The notes beneath the pieces were generated by a model that was not told the origin of the DNA, ran no database searches, and saw only the letters and a list, made by a program, of their open reading frames with translations. The translations under genes and the position numbers were made by a program. Below, piece by piece: positions 1 to 8,285 of a DNA stretch of 64,000 nt. Source of the stretch: Neoaquamicrobium microcysteis (GTDB lineage Bacteria > Pseudomonadota > Alphaproteobacteria > Rhizobiales > Rhizobiaceae); contig NZ_VSZS01000056.1 of the NCBI RefSeq assembly GCF_008180155.1, positions 62,001 through 126,000 on the forward strand, written 5' to 3'. Position 1 is the first letter of the stretch. Every line of letters begins with the position of its first letter.

Positions 1-280
1 ACCACCCCGATTGCGGAACGGTGAAACGCAGGTCGCCGAGGTTGGGCGAGCCCTGCAGCATCCCGGCCGGGCTCACGCCCACCGACCCGATGAGGTTGAA
101 GAGATGGGCGGTCAGCAGGCTTTCGAAGCCCCGTTCGCTCGCCTGTCTGAACAGTGACGAAATCACGGTCGCGATCACCACCAGCGCAACCACGGCCCAC
201 AGCGTGGAAAACGCCACCACGCGGAAGGTGAGTGAGTTGAGCCGGCGTCTCAGCTTGGCCATCGCGCTTCCGCCCGTCAT
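1..280 (-). CDS. Sensor histidine kinase, N-terminal part only (cut by window edge)
   Basis: Reading the minus strand gives an open frame from position 280 to the edge. An alternative ATG at 262 has a better purine-rich sequence in front of it (GGAAG) and starts MAKLRRRLNSLTFR. A hydrophobic segment of about 20 residues follows (FSTLWAVVALVVIATVIS), then a periplasmic-looking stretch. This is the layout of an OmpR-partner kinase, with a basic N-terminus, first membrane helix and sensor domain; the HisKA and ATPase domains would lie outside the window. It begins 22 bp after the stop of the response regulator, so the two are almost certainly one operon. The sensed signal cannot be inferred. Confidence 0.75.
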   Translation of the reverse strand, partial: MTGGSAMAKLRRRLNSLTFRVVAFSTLWAVVALVVIATVISSLFRQASERGFESLLTAHLFNLIGSVGVSPAGMLQGSPNLGDLRFTVPQSGW

Positions 281-302
281 CGTCGGCGTGGCGGCGCGAG
301 AA

Positions 303-968
303 TCAATCCTGCGCCTCGCGCATGCGATAGCCCATGCCGCGCACGGTTTCGATCATGTCGATGCCCATCTTCTTGCGCAGGCGGCCGACGAACACCTCGA
401 TGGTGTTGGAGTCGCGGTCGAAATCCTGGTCGTACAGATGCTCGACCAGTTCGGTGCGCGACACCACCTCGCCCATGTGGTGCATCAGATAGGCCAGCAG
501 GCGGAACTCGTGCGAGGTCAGCTTCAGCGGCACGCCATTCACGTCGGCCTTCGAGGCCTTCGTGTCCAGCCGCAGGGGCCCGCAGATCAGCTCGGACGAT
601 GCATGGCCCGCGGCGCGGCGGATGAGCGCGCGCACCCTCGCCAGCACCTCTTCGATGTGAAACGGCTTGGTGACGTAGTCGTCCGCGCCCGCGTCGATGC
701 CCGACACCTTGTCGCTCCAGCGGTCGCGCGCAGTGAGGATCAGCACCGGCATCTTGCGGCCGTCCCGCCGCCAGCGCTCGACCACGCTGATGCCGTCCAT
801 CTGCGGCAGGCCGATATCCAGCACCACCGCGTCATAAGGCTCCGTGTCGCCGAGAAAGTGGCCTTCCTCGCCGTCATAGGCGCGGTCCACGACGTAACCC
901 GCATCGGTCAGCGCGTCGCCGATCTGGCGGTTCAGGTCCTTGTCGTCCTCGACCACGAGTATGCGCAT
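303..968 (-). CDS. OmpR/PhoB-family response regulator
   Basis: This 221-aa protein has a receiver domain in residues 1-115 with the acidic pair D8/D9, phosphoacceptor D51 (in VVLDIGLP) and conserved K101 (in DDYVTKPF). A winged-helix DNA-binding domain follows from about residue 125 to the end, with the typical LTSHEFRLLAYL and VFVGRLRKK stretches. The start is the ATG of MRILVVEDD at 968. The same frame is open further upstream, but that stretch is arginine/glycine-rich read-through without homology. It lies just upstream of the kinase gene at 1-280 and downstream of a small secreted protein, forming a three-gene operon. The regulon is unknown. Confidence 0.95.
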   Translation of the reverse strand: MRILVVEDDKDLNRQIGDALTDAGYVVDRAYDGEEGHFLGDTEPYDAVVLDIGLPQMDGISVVERWRRDGRKMPVLILTARDRWSDKVSGIDAGADDYVTKPFHIEEVLARVRALIRRAAGHASSELICGPLRLDTKASKADVNGVPLKLTSHEFRLLAYLMHHMGEVVSRTELVEHLYDQDFDRDSNTIEVFVGRLRKKMGIDMIETVRGMGYRMREAQD

Positions 969-1039
969 GCGTTTTCCTGGCGATGTGATTGCGTTTTGCC
1001 GATTGTGCCGGATTCGGTGCTGGCGGCCAAGCTGGGCCG

Positions 1040-1345
1040 TCAGCCCATCGGCACCACGATCTCCTTGCGGCGGGGCCGTTCGCCGCCCTGTGCTGCCACC
1101 AGCACGACGATGACGCAGACCTGCTGGCCGCCTCTCACCTCCTGCGTCGCACGGGCGAGCTGGCCGCCTTCCTGCGCGGCCGTCTGCATGCCGATGGCGT
1201 AGCAATCGCCCGACTGCGCCAGTTGGATCGGCGCGGTGGGGACCGCTGGTGCCGGCACCGGCGCGGCGATCACCGAGGAGACGAGCATGCCCGCCATCGA
1301 AACGACGATGGTCGCAGTGCGAAGGAGGGTGTGGAGCGTGTTCAT
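1040..1345 (-). CDS. Small exported protein upstream of the two-component system
   Basis: This 101-aa protein has a clear Sec signal peptide (about residues 1-28, hydrophobic core IVVSMAGMLVSSVIA, cleavage plausible after the alanine run). The mature part carries two cysteines (CYAIG and QVCVIVV) that could form a disulfide, and ends in a basic segment. I recognise no named family. Small exported proteins of this size often precede response regulator/kinase pairs in rhizobia, and some resemble PepSY-type proteins; that is context, not proof. It may be a periplasmic partner of the downstream kinase. No convincing Shine-Dalgarno sequence is visible before the ATG. Confidence 0.7.
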   Translation of the reverse strand: MNTLHTLLRTATIVVSMAGMLVSSVIAAPVPAPAVPTAPIQLAQSGDCYAIGMQTAAQEGGQLARATQEVRGGQQVCVIVVLVAAQGGERPRRKEIVVPMG

Positions 1346-1402
1346 GGCAGTGTTTCTAACGCATGGCGGCTGAACACGGAATGAACAATTCCCGCTTGGG
1401 TT

Positions 1403-1609
1403 TCATTCAATTCTCGTCGTCGCCCCAAGCCGGCCCAAAATCGCGATCACGCCGGCCAGCGCAGCGACGGTCTGGAACAGCGCGTCGGCCAGCGCCTCGG
1501 TGTCCGCATCGTCGAGCGCGAAGCCGAAACCGCCCGCAATCGTCGCGCCGACCATCACCAGCGCGGCCCAGATCGTGCGCGACATATACCATGGCTTGGC
1601 ATCTTCCAT
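1403..1609 (-). CDS. Small two-helix membrane protein, holin-like, at the end of the GTA cluster
   Basis: This 68-aa protein starts MEDAKPWYMS behind a strong GAGGAG ribosome-binding site. Two hydrophobic helices are visible, roughly residues 13-31 (IWAALVMVGATIAGGFGF) and 45-62 (FQTVAALAGVIAILGRL), separated by an acidic hairpin (DDADTEALAD). Size and topology fit a class II holin or small phage membrane protein. It starts 17 bp after the g15 stop on the same strand, so it is co-transcribed with the tail genes. Lysis genes of the Rhodobacter GTA are, to my knowledge, encoded elsewhere, so a holin candidate inside the cluster would be notable. Function is inferred from topology and position only. 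Confidence 0.75.
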   Translation of the reverse strand: MEDAKPWYMSRTIWAALVMVGATIAGGFGFALDDADTEALADALFQTVAALAGVIAILGRLGATTRIE

Positions 1610-1626
1610 ATGGGGTCTCCTCGGGT

Positions 1627-4600
1627 TCATGTCAGGTGAAAGCGTTTGGTGGCCGGCAGGCCCGCGCCGACGGTCGCGCTGATCTGGCGGATCGTCACGT
1701 CGATCTGCGCCGGCAGTACGGTCAGATCGGCCGCGATCTGCGTGCTGCCATAGGTCCAGTTCGGCACGCCGGTCTGCACCGTCCGCAACAGGTTGCCGGC
1801 AGAGGAGCGGATTTCGACGCGGTAGCGCTCGAACTCCTCGCCCAGCGGGATGTCCTCGGCCAGCCAGTTGTCGGCATCGACGCGCCCGCGCCTTGTCCAT
1901 GTCAGGCGCGCGGCTCCGTCGGGCTGACGCGCGAGCCGCAGATGCACCGGCGACAGCGGCAGCCGCGAGCGCACGCCTCCCGCCTCGTTGAGCTCGACAT
2001 AGTTCGCCCCGCCGAACTGCTCGCCCTGCGGGCCTACGCGCCAGTTGAGCGTCAGCCCGGCCTGTTCGGGCGAAAGGCCCGCACTGCTGACAGCATCGTC
2101 CAGCAGCACGAAGGCCGTTCCGAGCGAATGTCCGGCTTTCATAGCGTCGCCCGTTCCCTGCTGGCCGCGCAGCAACCGCGTCAGCCGCCAGGTCGATGGC
2201 GCGATCTCCTCCGCGCCTGCAAACTGCACGATCTCCCATTCGCCGTTGTCGGCCCGCATCGCGGCCGTGTTGCCGCCATTGAGAAGCTGGGCGTCGGATA
2301 TGCTCGACAGCTCGCCGTCGTAGAGCGCGACAGTCAGCGCACCATGTGTGTCGAACCGGCCCTCGACCCCCTCGCCGCTCGGATCGACCAGTTCACCCAT
2401 CGTCGCTGGTGCAGCCAGGCCGGCAGTGAAGGCGAAGCCCGTTTCCTCCGGCGACGAATAGGCGACCTGCCCCTTCCACGGGCTGGCATAGGCCGCGACG
2501 CGGAAAGCGTCCTGCGGCGCCGCACTGCCGGGCATGGCGGGCAGGTCCAGCATCAGCACGTAGGGTGCGCCCGCGATGGCCGGTCTCGCGCCCGCCCGGC
2601 CCGTCGCGCCTGCGCGCCACGGCGTGGGCGCTGCACGCGCCGCTCTCGTTGCCGAGACGCGGCGGGCCATGCCCGTCTCCACCGCGGTCACGAGATATTC
2701 GCGGCCATCTGCATCGTTGGGCAGCGTCACCAGCGCGCCCGGCTCCACCTCCACGGCTCCCGGCGGCACCGAAAACGTCACGCTTTCGCGCGCGCTCTGC
2801 GCCCGGCGCAGCCAGTCGTCCACCAGCGCGGCCGCCGCTCCGGATTCCAGGCACCCCGGAAAGCCGAGCGAGCGGCTTCCTCCACCCTCACCGTCGAAGG
2901 GCGCGCTGCGCGCCACCGATGCCTGATAGTCCAGAAAGGGATTGGCGAACGCCAGCTCCGCCTCGTCCGGCAGTTCGTGGCGCGGCAGGCGCGTGCGCTC
3001 CAGCGTCGCGCCGCCTTCCTCCACCACCATCTCCGAGATCGTCAGCGGCTCGCCGGCCACCGTGCCGCGATCCCGAAATGCCAGCGTCCCGTCCTCGTCG
3101 CGCACGGCGATGCCGTGCAGCTCGACCACCGGTTCCAGCGCGGATCGCGCGGTCGTCGGCGCTTCGACCGCATAGCCGGCGACGCTGCCTCCGACATGGT
3201 CGGTATCGGTATCGCCCAGCCCATGGTCGGCCAGGATCGCGCGGATCAGCCCGGCGGTCGATACGCCCGAGAGACGTCCGTTCAGCCAGTGGCCGCGATG
3301 CCAGTTGGCGCTGTCGCTCCACAATTCGCCGTCGGCCGGGAATACCGGAAACGGCCTTGCATCCCACGCCCAGACATAGAGCCTGGACGGATCGACCATC
3401 CGTCCGCCATAGACCGGCGATATGGGGTTGTGGGCTGGCTGAAAATGCCCGCTTGCCGGGCTCCAGCGGTCCATGTGCGCACGCAGGAAATGCGCCTGCG
3501 CGATGTCCGAGCGCCCGCCGGACGAGAAATACGGGACGGCATTTTCCGAAGACAGCGCATCCGGAAACACGTTCGGCTGGTTCGGTCCCTTGTCCACGGC
3601 CGGGCAACCCAGTTCGGTGAACCAGACCGGCTTGGAGCGTGGCGTCCAGGCCGTCGGCGTTGCGGCCTCCACCCCGCCGATACGATCGAAGTGCTGGTTC
3701 TCCCACCACGACCGGATGTCCTTGTAGCGGTAGACCCACGGCTTGCCGTAGGCACCGTCCGCGATCGAGGAGCGGTTTCGCCCCGCCCGGGCGGCATCGC
3801 TGGCATAGTACCAGTCGAACCCCTCGCCCGCGCCGATCTGGGCGCGCAGGCCGGCGAGGTCGTAGGGCCATGCGAACCCGTCCGGGTTGCCGCCGCCATA
3901 GTCTTCGTCGCGCCAGTCCGATAGCGGCATGTAGTTGTCGATGCCGACGGCACTCACCGCCTCATGCGCCCACAGCGCGTCGAGATGGAAATAGACGTCG
4001 CCCGAGCCGTCCGCCGGCTGATGGCCGAAATATTCCGACCAGTCGGCGCCGTAGCTGATCCCAGCCCCCGCGCCCAGCACCCCGCGCACGTCGCCCGCCA
4101 GTTGGCACAGCGCCTCGACGAACGGAAACGCGTTCGCCCCGTCGCGCAGCGTGGTCAGACCGCGCATCTCGGAGCCCAGCAGGAACGTGTCGACCCCGCC
4201 CGCCGCGACCGCCAGATGCGCGTAGTGCAGCACCAGCCTGCGATAGCCCCAGTCGTCGGCTGCCCCTGCATAGGTCACGCGCCCGCCGGCCACAGCGAAG
4301 TCGCCGGCCGACACCGCCCCGCAGAACGCATTGACCTGGCTTCGCGCCGCGCCCGTCCTGTCCGCGCTGCCGCCATGCCCCGGTGCGGGGCTGCAGGTGA
4401 TGCGTCCGCGCCAGGGGAAGGCCGGCTGGCCCGTCCCGCCATAGGGGTTGGGCAGCGCGTTGTCTGGCGGAATGTCCATCATCAAGAAGGGGTAGAGCGC
4501 GACCCGCAGGCCCCTGCGCCTTATCTCGGAAATGCACTCGATCACCGAGCGGTCGGACGGGGTGCCGCCATAGGATGCGTTGTCGCCCACGAAGCTCACC

Positions 4601-5529
4601 GTCGCCGCGGCGGCGCGCGAGACCCCGCAAACCTCCCACGGCTCCGCATGCCCCGACGCGTCGTTGTACATCACCGCCGGGCGCACCGTGCAGGCGCCCG
4701 CCCGCAGGTCGCTGCCGAACCACGTCACGACGACGGCGACTTCCTGAAGGTTCGGGCACAGCGCCTGAAGCTCGTCCAGCGAGGCCATCAAGTCGGACGC
4801 CCCGTGCAGCACGTTGCGGTTCACCTGCACGGTTTCGCCGCGCCTCGGACTGCGCGTCACCGCACGTGGCAGCAGTCCGTATTCCGTCGATCCCGGCAGC
4901 AGCACCACCGATCTTATCTGCTCGTTCAGCCGGTCTACCGGCCGCATCACCTCGAACTGGAACTGCGGCAGGCGGTTGCCGTAATCGTCCAGCGGAAACC
5001 GCTCGAACACGACATAGGCGACGCCGCGATAGGCGGGCGCATTGCCGGTGCCCTGCTTGGCGGCGATCAGCGGGTCCACAGGCTGGCTCTCGCTGCCGCG
5101 ATGGACCCGCACCGTCACCTGTTCCAGGTCGATCTCGCGCCCGTCCGCCCAGATGCGCCTCACGCCCGCGATCTCGCCCTCGCACAGCGCGAACGCCGCG
5201 TTGGCGTAGTAGGAATAGGTCGTCACCTTCGGCCCGCCCTTGGCGCCGCCGCGCCGCGACTGGCTCGCCTCCTCGAACCGCGTCGCCCAGATGACGTTGC
5301 CGCCCACCCGCACCGTGCCATAGAGCCGCGCCAGTGGCGCGCCCTCTTCGGCCAGAAACGGCTTCATCGAGCTGAGACGCGGCCCCTCCACGCGCTGCAG
5401 GCTCTGCAACGCGCTGCGGTCGAGCATGTAGCCGGCCATGGCTCCCGCGGCCCGCCCGATCGCGAACCCGACTGGCCCTAGAAAGCCGCCCAGAAACGCG
5501 CCTGCGGCCTGCAATACGATCGTTGCCAT
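1627..5529 (-). CDS. GTA tail-tip / host-specificity protein (RcGTA g15 homologue)
   Basis: This 1300-aa protein begins with a glycine-rich hydrophobic N-terminus (ATIVLQAAGAFLGGFLGP), the hallmark of the large tail-tip ('megatron') proteins of GTA-type siphovirus tails. The middle third, around residues 400-750, contains the TIM-barrel-like glycoside-hydrolase-type region, recognisable from segments such as FLLGSEMRGLTTLRDG and YGADWSEYFGH and the aromatic-rich DNYMPLSDW. The C-terminal half is beta-rich, baseplate-like, and ends in fibronectin-like segments. In the particle it would form the tip that contacts the recipient envelope. It follows the NlpC/P60 gene g14 by 13 bp. The length matches the family (about 1300 aa) and it appears intact. 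Confidence 0.93.
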   Translation of the reverse strand: MATIVLQAAGAFLGGFLGPVGFAIGRAAGAMAGYMLDRSALQSLQRVEGPRLSSMKPFLAEEGAPLARLYGTVRVGGNVIWATRFEEASQSRRGGAKGGPKVTTYSYYANAAFALCEGEIAGVRRIWADGREIDLEQVTVRVHRGSESQPVDPLIAAKQGTGNAPAYRGVAYVVFERFPLDDYGNRLPQFQFEVMRPVDRLNEQIRSVVLLPGSTEYGLLPRAVTRSPRRGETVQVNRNVLHGASDLMASLDELQALCPNLQEVAVVVTWFGSDLRAGACTVRPAVMYNDASGHAEPWEVCGVSRAAAATVSFVGDNASYGGTPSDRSVIECISEIRRRGLRVALYPFLMMDIPPDNALPNPYGGTGQPAFPWRGRITCSPAPGHGGSADRTGAARSQVNAFCGAVSAGDFAVAGGRVTYAGAADDWGYRRLVLHYAHLAVAAGGVDTFLLGSEMRGLTTLRDGANAFPFVEALCQLAGDVRGVLGAGAGISYGADWSEYFGHQPADGSGDVYFHLDALWAHEAVSAVGIDNYMPLSDWRDEDYGGGNPDGFAWPYDLAGLRAQIGAGEGFDWYYASDAARAGRNRSSIADGAYGKPWVYRYKDIRSWWENQHFDRIGGVEAATPTAWTPRSKPVWFTELGCPAVDKGPNQPNVFPDALSSENAVPYFSSGGRSDIAQAHFLRAHMDRWSPASGHFQPAHNPISPVYGGRMVDPSRLYVWAWDARPFPVFPADGELWSDSANWHRGHWLNGRLSGVSTAGLIRAILADHGLGDTDTDHVGGSVAGYAVEAPTTARSALEPVVELHGIAVRDEDGTLAFRDRGTVAGEPLTISEMVVEEGGATLERTRLPRHELPDEAELAFANPFLDYQASVARSAPFDGEGGGSRSLGFPGCLESGAAAALVDDWLRRAQSARESVTFSVPPGAVEVEPGALVTLPNDADGREYLVTAVETGMARRVSATRAARAAPTPWRAGATGRAGARPAIAGAPYVLMLDLPAMPGSAAPQDAFRVAAYASPWKGQVAYSSPEETGFAFTAGLAAPATMGELVDPSGEGVEGRFDTHGALTVALYDGELSSISDAQLLNGGNTAAMRADNGEWEIVQFAGAEEIAPSTWRLTRLLRGQQGTGDAMKAGHSLGTAFVLLDDAVSSAGLSPEQAGLTLNWRVGPQGEQFGGANYVELNEAGGVRSRLPLSPVHLRLARQPDGAARLTWTRRGRVDADNWLAEDIPLGEEFERYRVEIRSSAGNLLRTVQTGVPNWTYGSTQIAADLTVLPAQIDVTIRQISATVGAGLPATKRFHLT

Positions 5530-5542
5530 TGCGCCTGGCCTT

Positions 5543-5995
5543 TCAGCTCGCGTTGAGGTCGGGGAAGGCGAACACGCCGGCGATCCGGCGTCGCCATTGC
5601 GGCACCAGTGCCGAGATCGTCACGGCGTGGCCTTCATAGGCGTGCACGAAGCGGTCGCCCGGCATCAGCAGGCCCAGATGCTTGGCTGCGTGCTGCAGCC
5701 GCCAGCGAAACACGATCAGGTCGCCGGGCCTCGCCGCGTCCAGCGGCTTTTCTCGGCAGTGTCGGCGCGCGGCCTCCAGCAATCGGTCCTTTCCGCCCGC
5801 CTCGGCCCAGTCGGCGGCGTAGGGGCCGGGCGTTTCGGGTTCGCGCCCGTACACCGCCTTCCAGATGCCGCGCACCAGCCCCAGGCAGTCGCAGCCCAGC
5901 CCCTTCGTCGCGCCCTGATGGCGATACGGCGTGCCGATCCACGTCTCGGCTTCGGCCAGCACGGCCGCCGCCGCATTCCCACTAGACTTGCTCAT
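5543..5995 (-). CDS. NlpC/P60-family peptidase of the GTA tail (g14)
   Basis: This 150-aa protein is a compact NlpC/P60 cysteine peptidase. The probable nucleophile is C37 in GCDCLGLVRG, with H106 (KHLGLL) and H118 (FVHAYEGHA) completing the catalytic histidine region. The proline/glycine motif ARPGDLIVFRW is also typical. In GTA and lambda-type tails this peptidase sits at the tail tip and cuts peptidoglycan cross-links during DNA entry. The start overlaps the stop of g13 by 4 bp, so translation is probably coupled. All catalytic residues are present, so the enzyme should be active. Confidence 0.92.
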   Translation of the reverse strand: MSKSSGNAAAAVLAEAETWIGTPYRHQGATKGLGCDCLGLVRGIWKAVYGREPETPGPYAADWAEAGGKDRLLEAARRHCREKPLDAARPGDLIVFRWRLQHAAKHLGLLMPGDRFVHAYEGHAVTISALVPQWRRRIAGVFAFPDLNAS

Positions 5996-6879
5996 TCGAC
6001 GATAGGCCCTCCGTCGAACTGTCCGCCACCGGTGACGTAGCCATAGGCCGCGTCATTGCCCGGCAGATGCGGAAACCCCCGGAAATTGACGGGATTGGAG
6101 AACTTCGCCTTGCAGGTCGCAAACTGCTTGTCGCAGCCGGCGACGATGCTGAACGTGTCTCCCGGCCCCGGCATCGCCTCGTCGGCCGGCAGCGCGATCA
6201 GCACGCCTTCGCTTGCGATCCGATGGTCCACCACGATGGCGGAGCGGCCCTGCAACGCGCCGCCGGTCCAGGAGATCTCGCCGAACGAGAACCACCCGGC
6301 CGCGAAGCCTCCAAGCCCGCTCACCCGGATGGTCGCGGGTGCGGTCTGCTGCACGACCGCGCCGCGCCCGTTCAACGCGCCGGCGCTCATGTTCACCCCG
6401 CAGCGCGCATCGCCCAGCCGCGCATCACAGGTCCGCCTCAGATACCGGCCATTGGGGCGGTCGAGGCTTGCCGCCACGCTTTCCAGCTCGGCTACGAACC
6501 GCCCATCGGTCCGCACGATCTTTCCGATCACCGCCCTGCGGATCGAGGCGAACTGCGCCGGCGTCTGCCAGTTCACCAGCAGCGTCTGCACGGTCGCGCC
6601 GTCGAACAGGCCGCCCGCGATGTCGTCTTCCGCGATCACGTCGGAAGACAGCGCGCCCTCCACGTCCACCGCATCGGCCGCCATCCCAAGCGATGCGCGC
6701 GCCTCGCTCGTCGCAAATCCGCTCTGGGGTTCGTAGGCGAAGCCATCCACCGTCAGCGCACGGTCATGGTCGGTGAAGCCGAAACTCTGGCCGTCGCGGC
6801 GCGTCACCCGCCAGCAATGGCACAGCGTCGTGCACTCGCTTTCGAGATGCGCGCGGAACGCGGGAGAATAGGCGCTCAA
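5992..6879 (-). CDS. GTA tail hub protein, DUF2163 family (g13)
   Basis: This 295-aa protein is a DUF2163 protein, the hub component of the RcGTA baseplate. The N-terminus carries the family signature of cysteine/histidine ligands and the SFGFTDHDRAL segment. A second cluster (RRTCDARLGDARCGVN) and a third near the C-terminus (GCDKQFATCKAKFSNPVNF, then GFPHLPGN) are the conserved cysteine regions that can bind an iron-sulfur cluster in this family. Both ends overlap neighbouring genes by 4 bp. It is intact and of the usual length. Role from family knowledge: it connects the distal tail protein g12 to the large tip protein g15. Confidence 0.92.
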   Translation of the reverse strand: MSAYSPAFRAHLESECTTLCHCWRVTRRDGQSFGFTDHDRALTVDGFAYEPQSGFATSEARASLGMAADAVDVEGALSSDVIAEDDIAGGLFDGATVQTLLVNWQTPAQFASIRRAVIGKIVRTDGRFVAELESVAASLDRPNGRYLRRTCDARLGDARCGVNMSAGALNGRGAVVQQTAPATIRVSGLGGFAAGWFSFGEISWTGGALQGRSAIVVDHRIASEGVLIALPADEAMPGPGDTFSIVAGCDKQFATCKAKFSNPVNFRGFPHLPGNDAAYGYVTGGGQFDGGPIVE

Positions 6880-7517
6880 GGGTCGATCTCCACGATGGGT
6901 ATGGACGGGATTTGCCCGGCCTTGAAGGCGTTGAGGCTGATGGCGATGCGCTCCGTATCGAAGCGTGCCGGCACGTCGAACTCGTAGCCGGCATGGATGG
7001 TCTGGCCGCTGGCCGGGATCGAGGCGGGCTGAAACGTCACGACGCCGGTCTGGTGGTTCACGGTGAAATGCGTCGGGCTCGTCCGCTCGACACCCGCGAC
7101 CGCCACCCGCACCGTGCCCGAGACCGGCTTGCGGATCGGCCGCAGATAAATGTCCGCGCCGGTGCCGTAGCGTTTGACGAGCTGGAAGCTGGCCGTCGCG
7201 CCGTTGCCGGTACCCACAAGCTGGTCCGTCGGCGCCGGCATCTGGTCCGGCGGGCAGGATTTCATCTCGAACGGATCGCGAAACCGGAATCCGTGAAACG
7301 AACCCCTGCGCGCCTCGAAGAACGCGATGATCTCGTTCAGCTCGGCCAGGGAGCGCACGCCGGTGCCCGCGTCGAAGTGGCGGCGCGACTGCGAGAACCG
7401 CAGGTTGCGGCGCTCGCGTCCCGATGTCAGCGTCACGATTTCGTTGCGCCGTTCCGGCCCGCCCGTCGCTCCGAACGATACCGAGACCGGAAACCGGACT
7501 TCGTGGAAACTCTGCAT
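6876..7517 (-). CDS. GTA distal tail protein, DUF2460 family (g12)
   Basis: This 213-aa protein opens with SFHEVRFPVSVSFGATGGPE, the conserved N-terminal signature of the DUF2460 family. It continues with RNLRFSQSRRHFDAGTGVRS and the FFEARRGSFHGFRFRDP motif. In GTA particles the protein forms the distal tail ring between the tail tube and the hub. The C-terminus overlaps the start of g13 by 4 bp and the gene begins 13 bp after the tape-measure stop. No truncation is seen. Confidence 0.93.
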   Translation of the reverse strand: MQSFHEVRFPVSVSFGATGGPERRNEIVTLTSGRERRNLRFSQSRRHFDAGTGVRSLAELNEIIAFFEARRGSFHGFRFRDPFEMKSCPPDQMPAPTDQLVGTGNGATASFQLVKRYGTGADIYLRPIRKPVSGTVRVAVAGVERTSPTHFTVNHQTGVVTFQPASIPASGQTIHAGYEFDVPARFDTERIAISLNAFKAGQIPSIPIVEIDP

Positions 7518-7530
7518 CAGCCTCTCTGCC

Positions 7531-8067
7531 TCAAAGGGTTCTCGTGCCGCGTGAGACGGCGCGTGCCAGCATCCCCGTCACCTGCGCTTCGGATTTGCGG
7601 AAGGATGCGGCGTCCTGCGTCGTCACGTTGAAGACCACGTTCGTCGGCGCGCCGGCGCGGCTCCCCTCCATTGGCGCGCCTTGCATGTTCTGGCCGATCG
7701 CGGCGGAAACAGCCGCTCCGCCCGCTGCACCTATCGCAGAGGCCGAAGGCAGATAGCTCGGCGCGGCAAACCCTCCTTCGGTGAGGAAAGGCAGCCCGCC
7801 ACCGCCGCCCAGAAAGCCCGGCAACAGCCCCGAAATCAGGCCCGAAAGCGGGCGCAAGCCCATGTTCAGCGCCATGCCGGCTAGGTTGAGGCCGATGCGC
7901 TGAAGCACCTGCTCCAGCGAACGGCCGTTCACGACGGCGTCGCGCAGCGCGCCGGTCAGCTGTCGGCCGAACGCATCCGACAGCGATGCCAGATCGTCCA
8001 GCGCCGCCGTGAATGCCTGCGTATCCACATCGAAGCGCACTTCGATGGGCTCCACGCCGTCGATCAT
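7531..8067 (-). CDS. Short tail tape-measure protein of the GTA (g11)
   Basis: This 178-aa protein starts with an acidic beta-like segment (VEPIEVRFDVDTQAFTAALD). An amphipathic helical part follows, then a glycine-rich hydrophobic stretch around residues 75-125 (GLISGLLPGFLGGGGGLPF) that resembles the membrane-active segment of tape-measure proteins, and finally a tail with VVFNVTTQDAASFRKSE. GTA tape measures are far shorter than phage ones because the tail is short, and this one fits. The start lies 2 bp after the g10.1 stop. By family it determines tail length and may assist DNA passage through the inner membrane. Confidence 0.88.
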   Translation of the reverse strand: MIDGVEPIEVRFDVDTQAFTAALDDLASLSDAFGRQLTGALRDAVVNGRSLEQVLQRIGLNLAGMALNMGLRPLSGLISGLLPGFLGGGGGLPFLTEGGFAAPSYLPSASAIGAAGGAAVSAAIGQNMQGAPMEGSRAGAPTNVVFNVTTQDAASFRKSEAQVTGMLARAVSRGTRTL

Positions 8068-8069
8068 CT

Positions 8070-8285
8070 TCAGCCCCCTTCTCTCGTATCGGGAAACATC
8101 GTCATCAGCCTTTCCAGCACAGGTCGGCGCAGGGGCTGGCCCGCGCCGAACGCGCGCAGCACGTGCGCAAGCTCACGCGGCGTCGTCGCCCAGAAATCGC
8201 GTGGGGAAAGCCGCAGCCGGCCCAGCCCCAGGGCGATCAGCTCGTCCCAGGGAAACTGGCGCGTCGTGCCGGTTGCGGCGTTCAG
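8070..8285 (-). CDS. GTA tail assembly chaperone-type protein (g10.1), non-standard start
   Basis: This 71-residue reading frame contains FPWDELIALGLGRLRLSP followed by FWATTPRELAHVLRAFG, the signature of the small rcc01693-like proteins that follow g10 in GTA clusters. No ATG, GTG or TTG exists at a sensible position. The frame can begin only with a CTG that overlaps the g10 stop as CTGA, or be entered by a -1 slip of the ribosome at CCC-C-TGA, which would give a g10/g10.1 fusion of about 183 residues. The family assignment is good and the mode of translation is open. It ends 2 bp before the tape-measure start. Confidence 0.8.
   Translation of the reverse strand: MNAATGTTRQFPWDELIALGLGRLRLSPRDFWATTPRELAHVLRAFGAGQPLRRPVLERLMTMFPDTREGG

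Noticed and set aside
1363-3924. Long plus-strand frame of 853 codons opposite g15
   Set aside because: It is an antisense shadow in GC-rich DNA: Arg/His/Pro-rich, no motif, no ribosome-binding site. g15 on the other strand is a clear family member.
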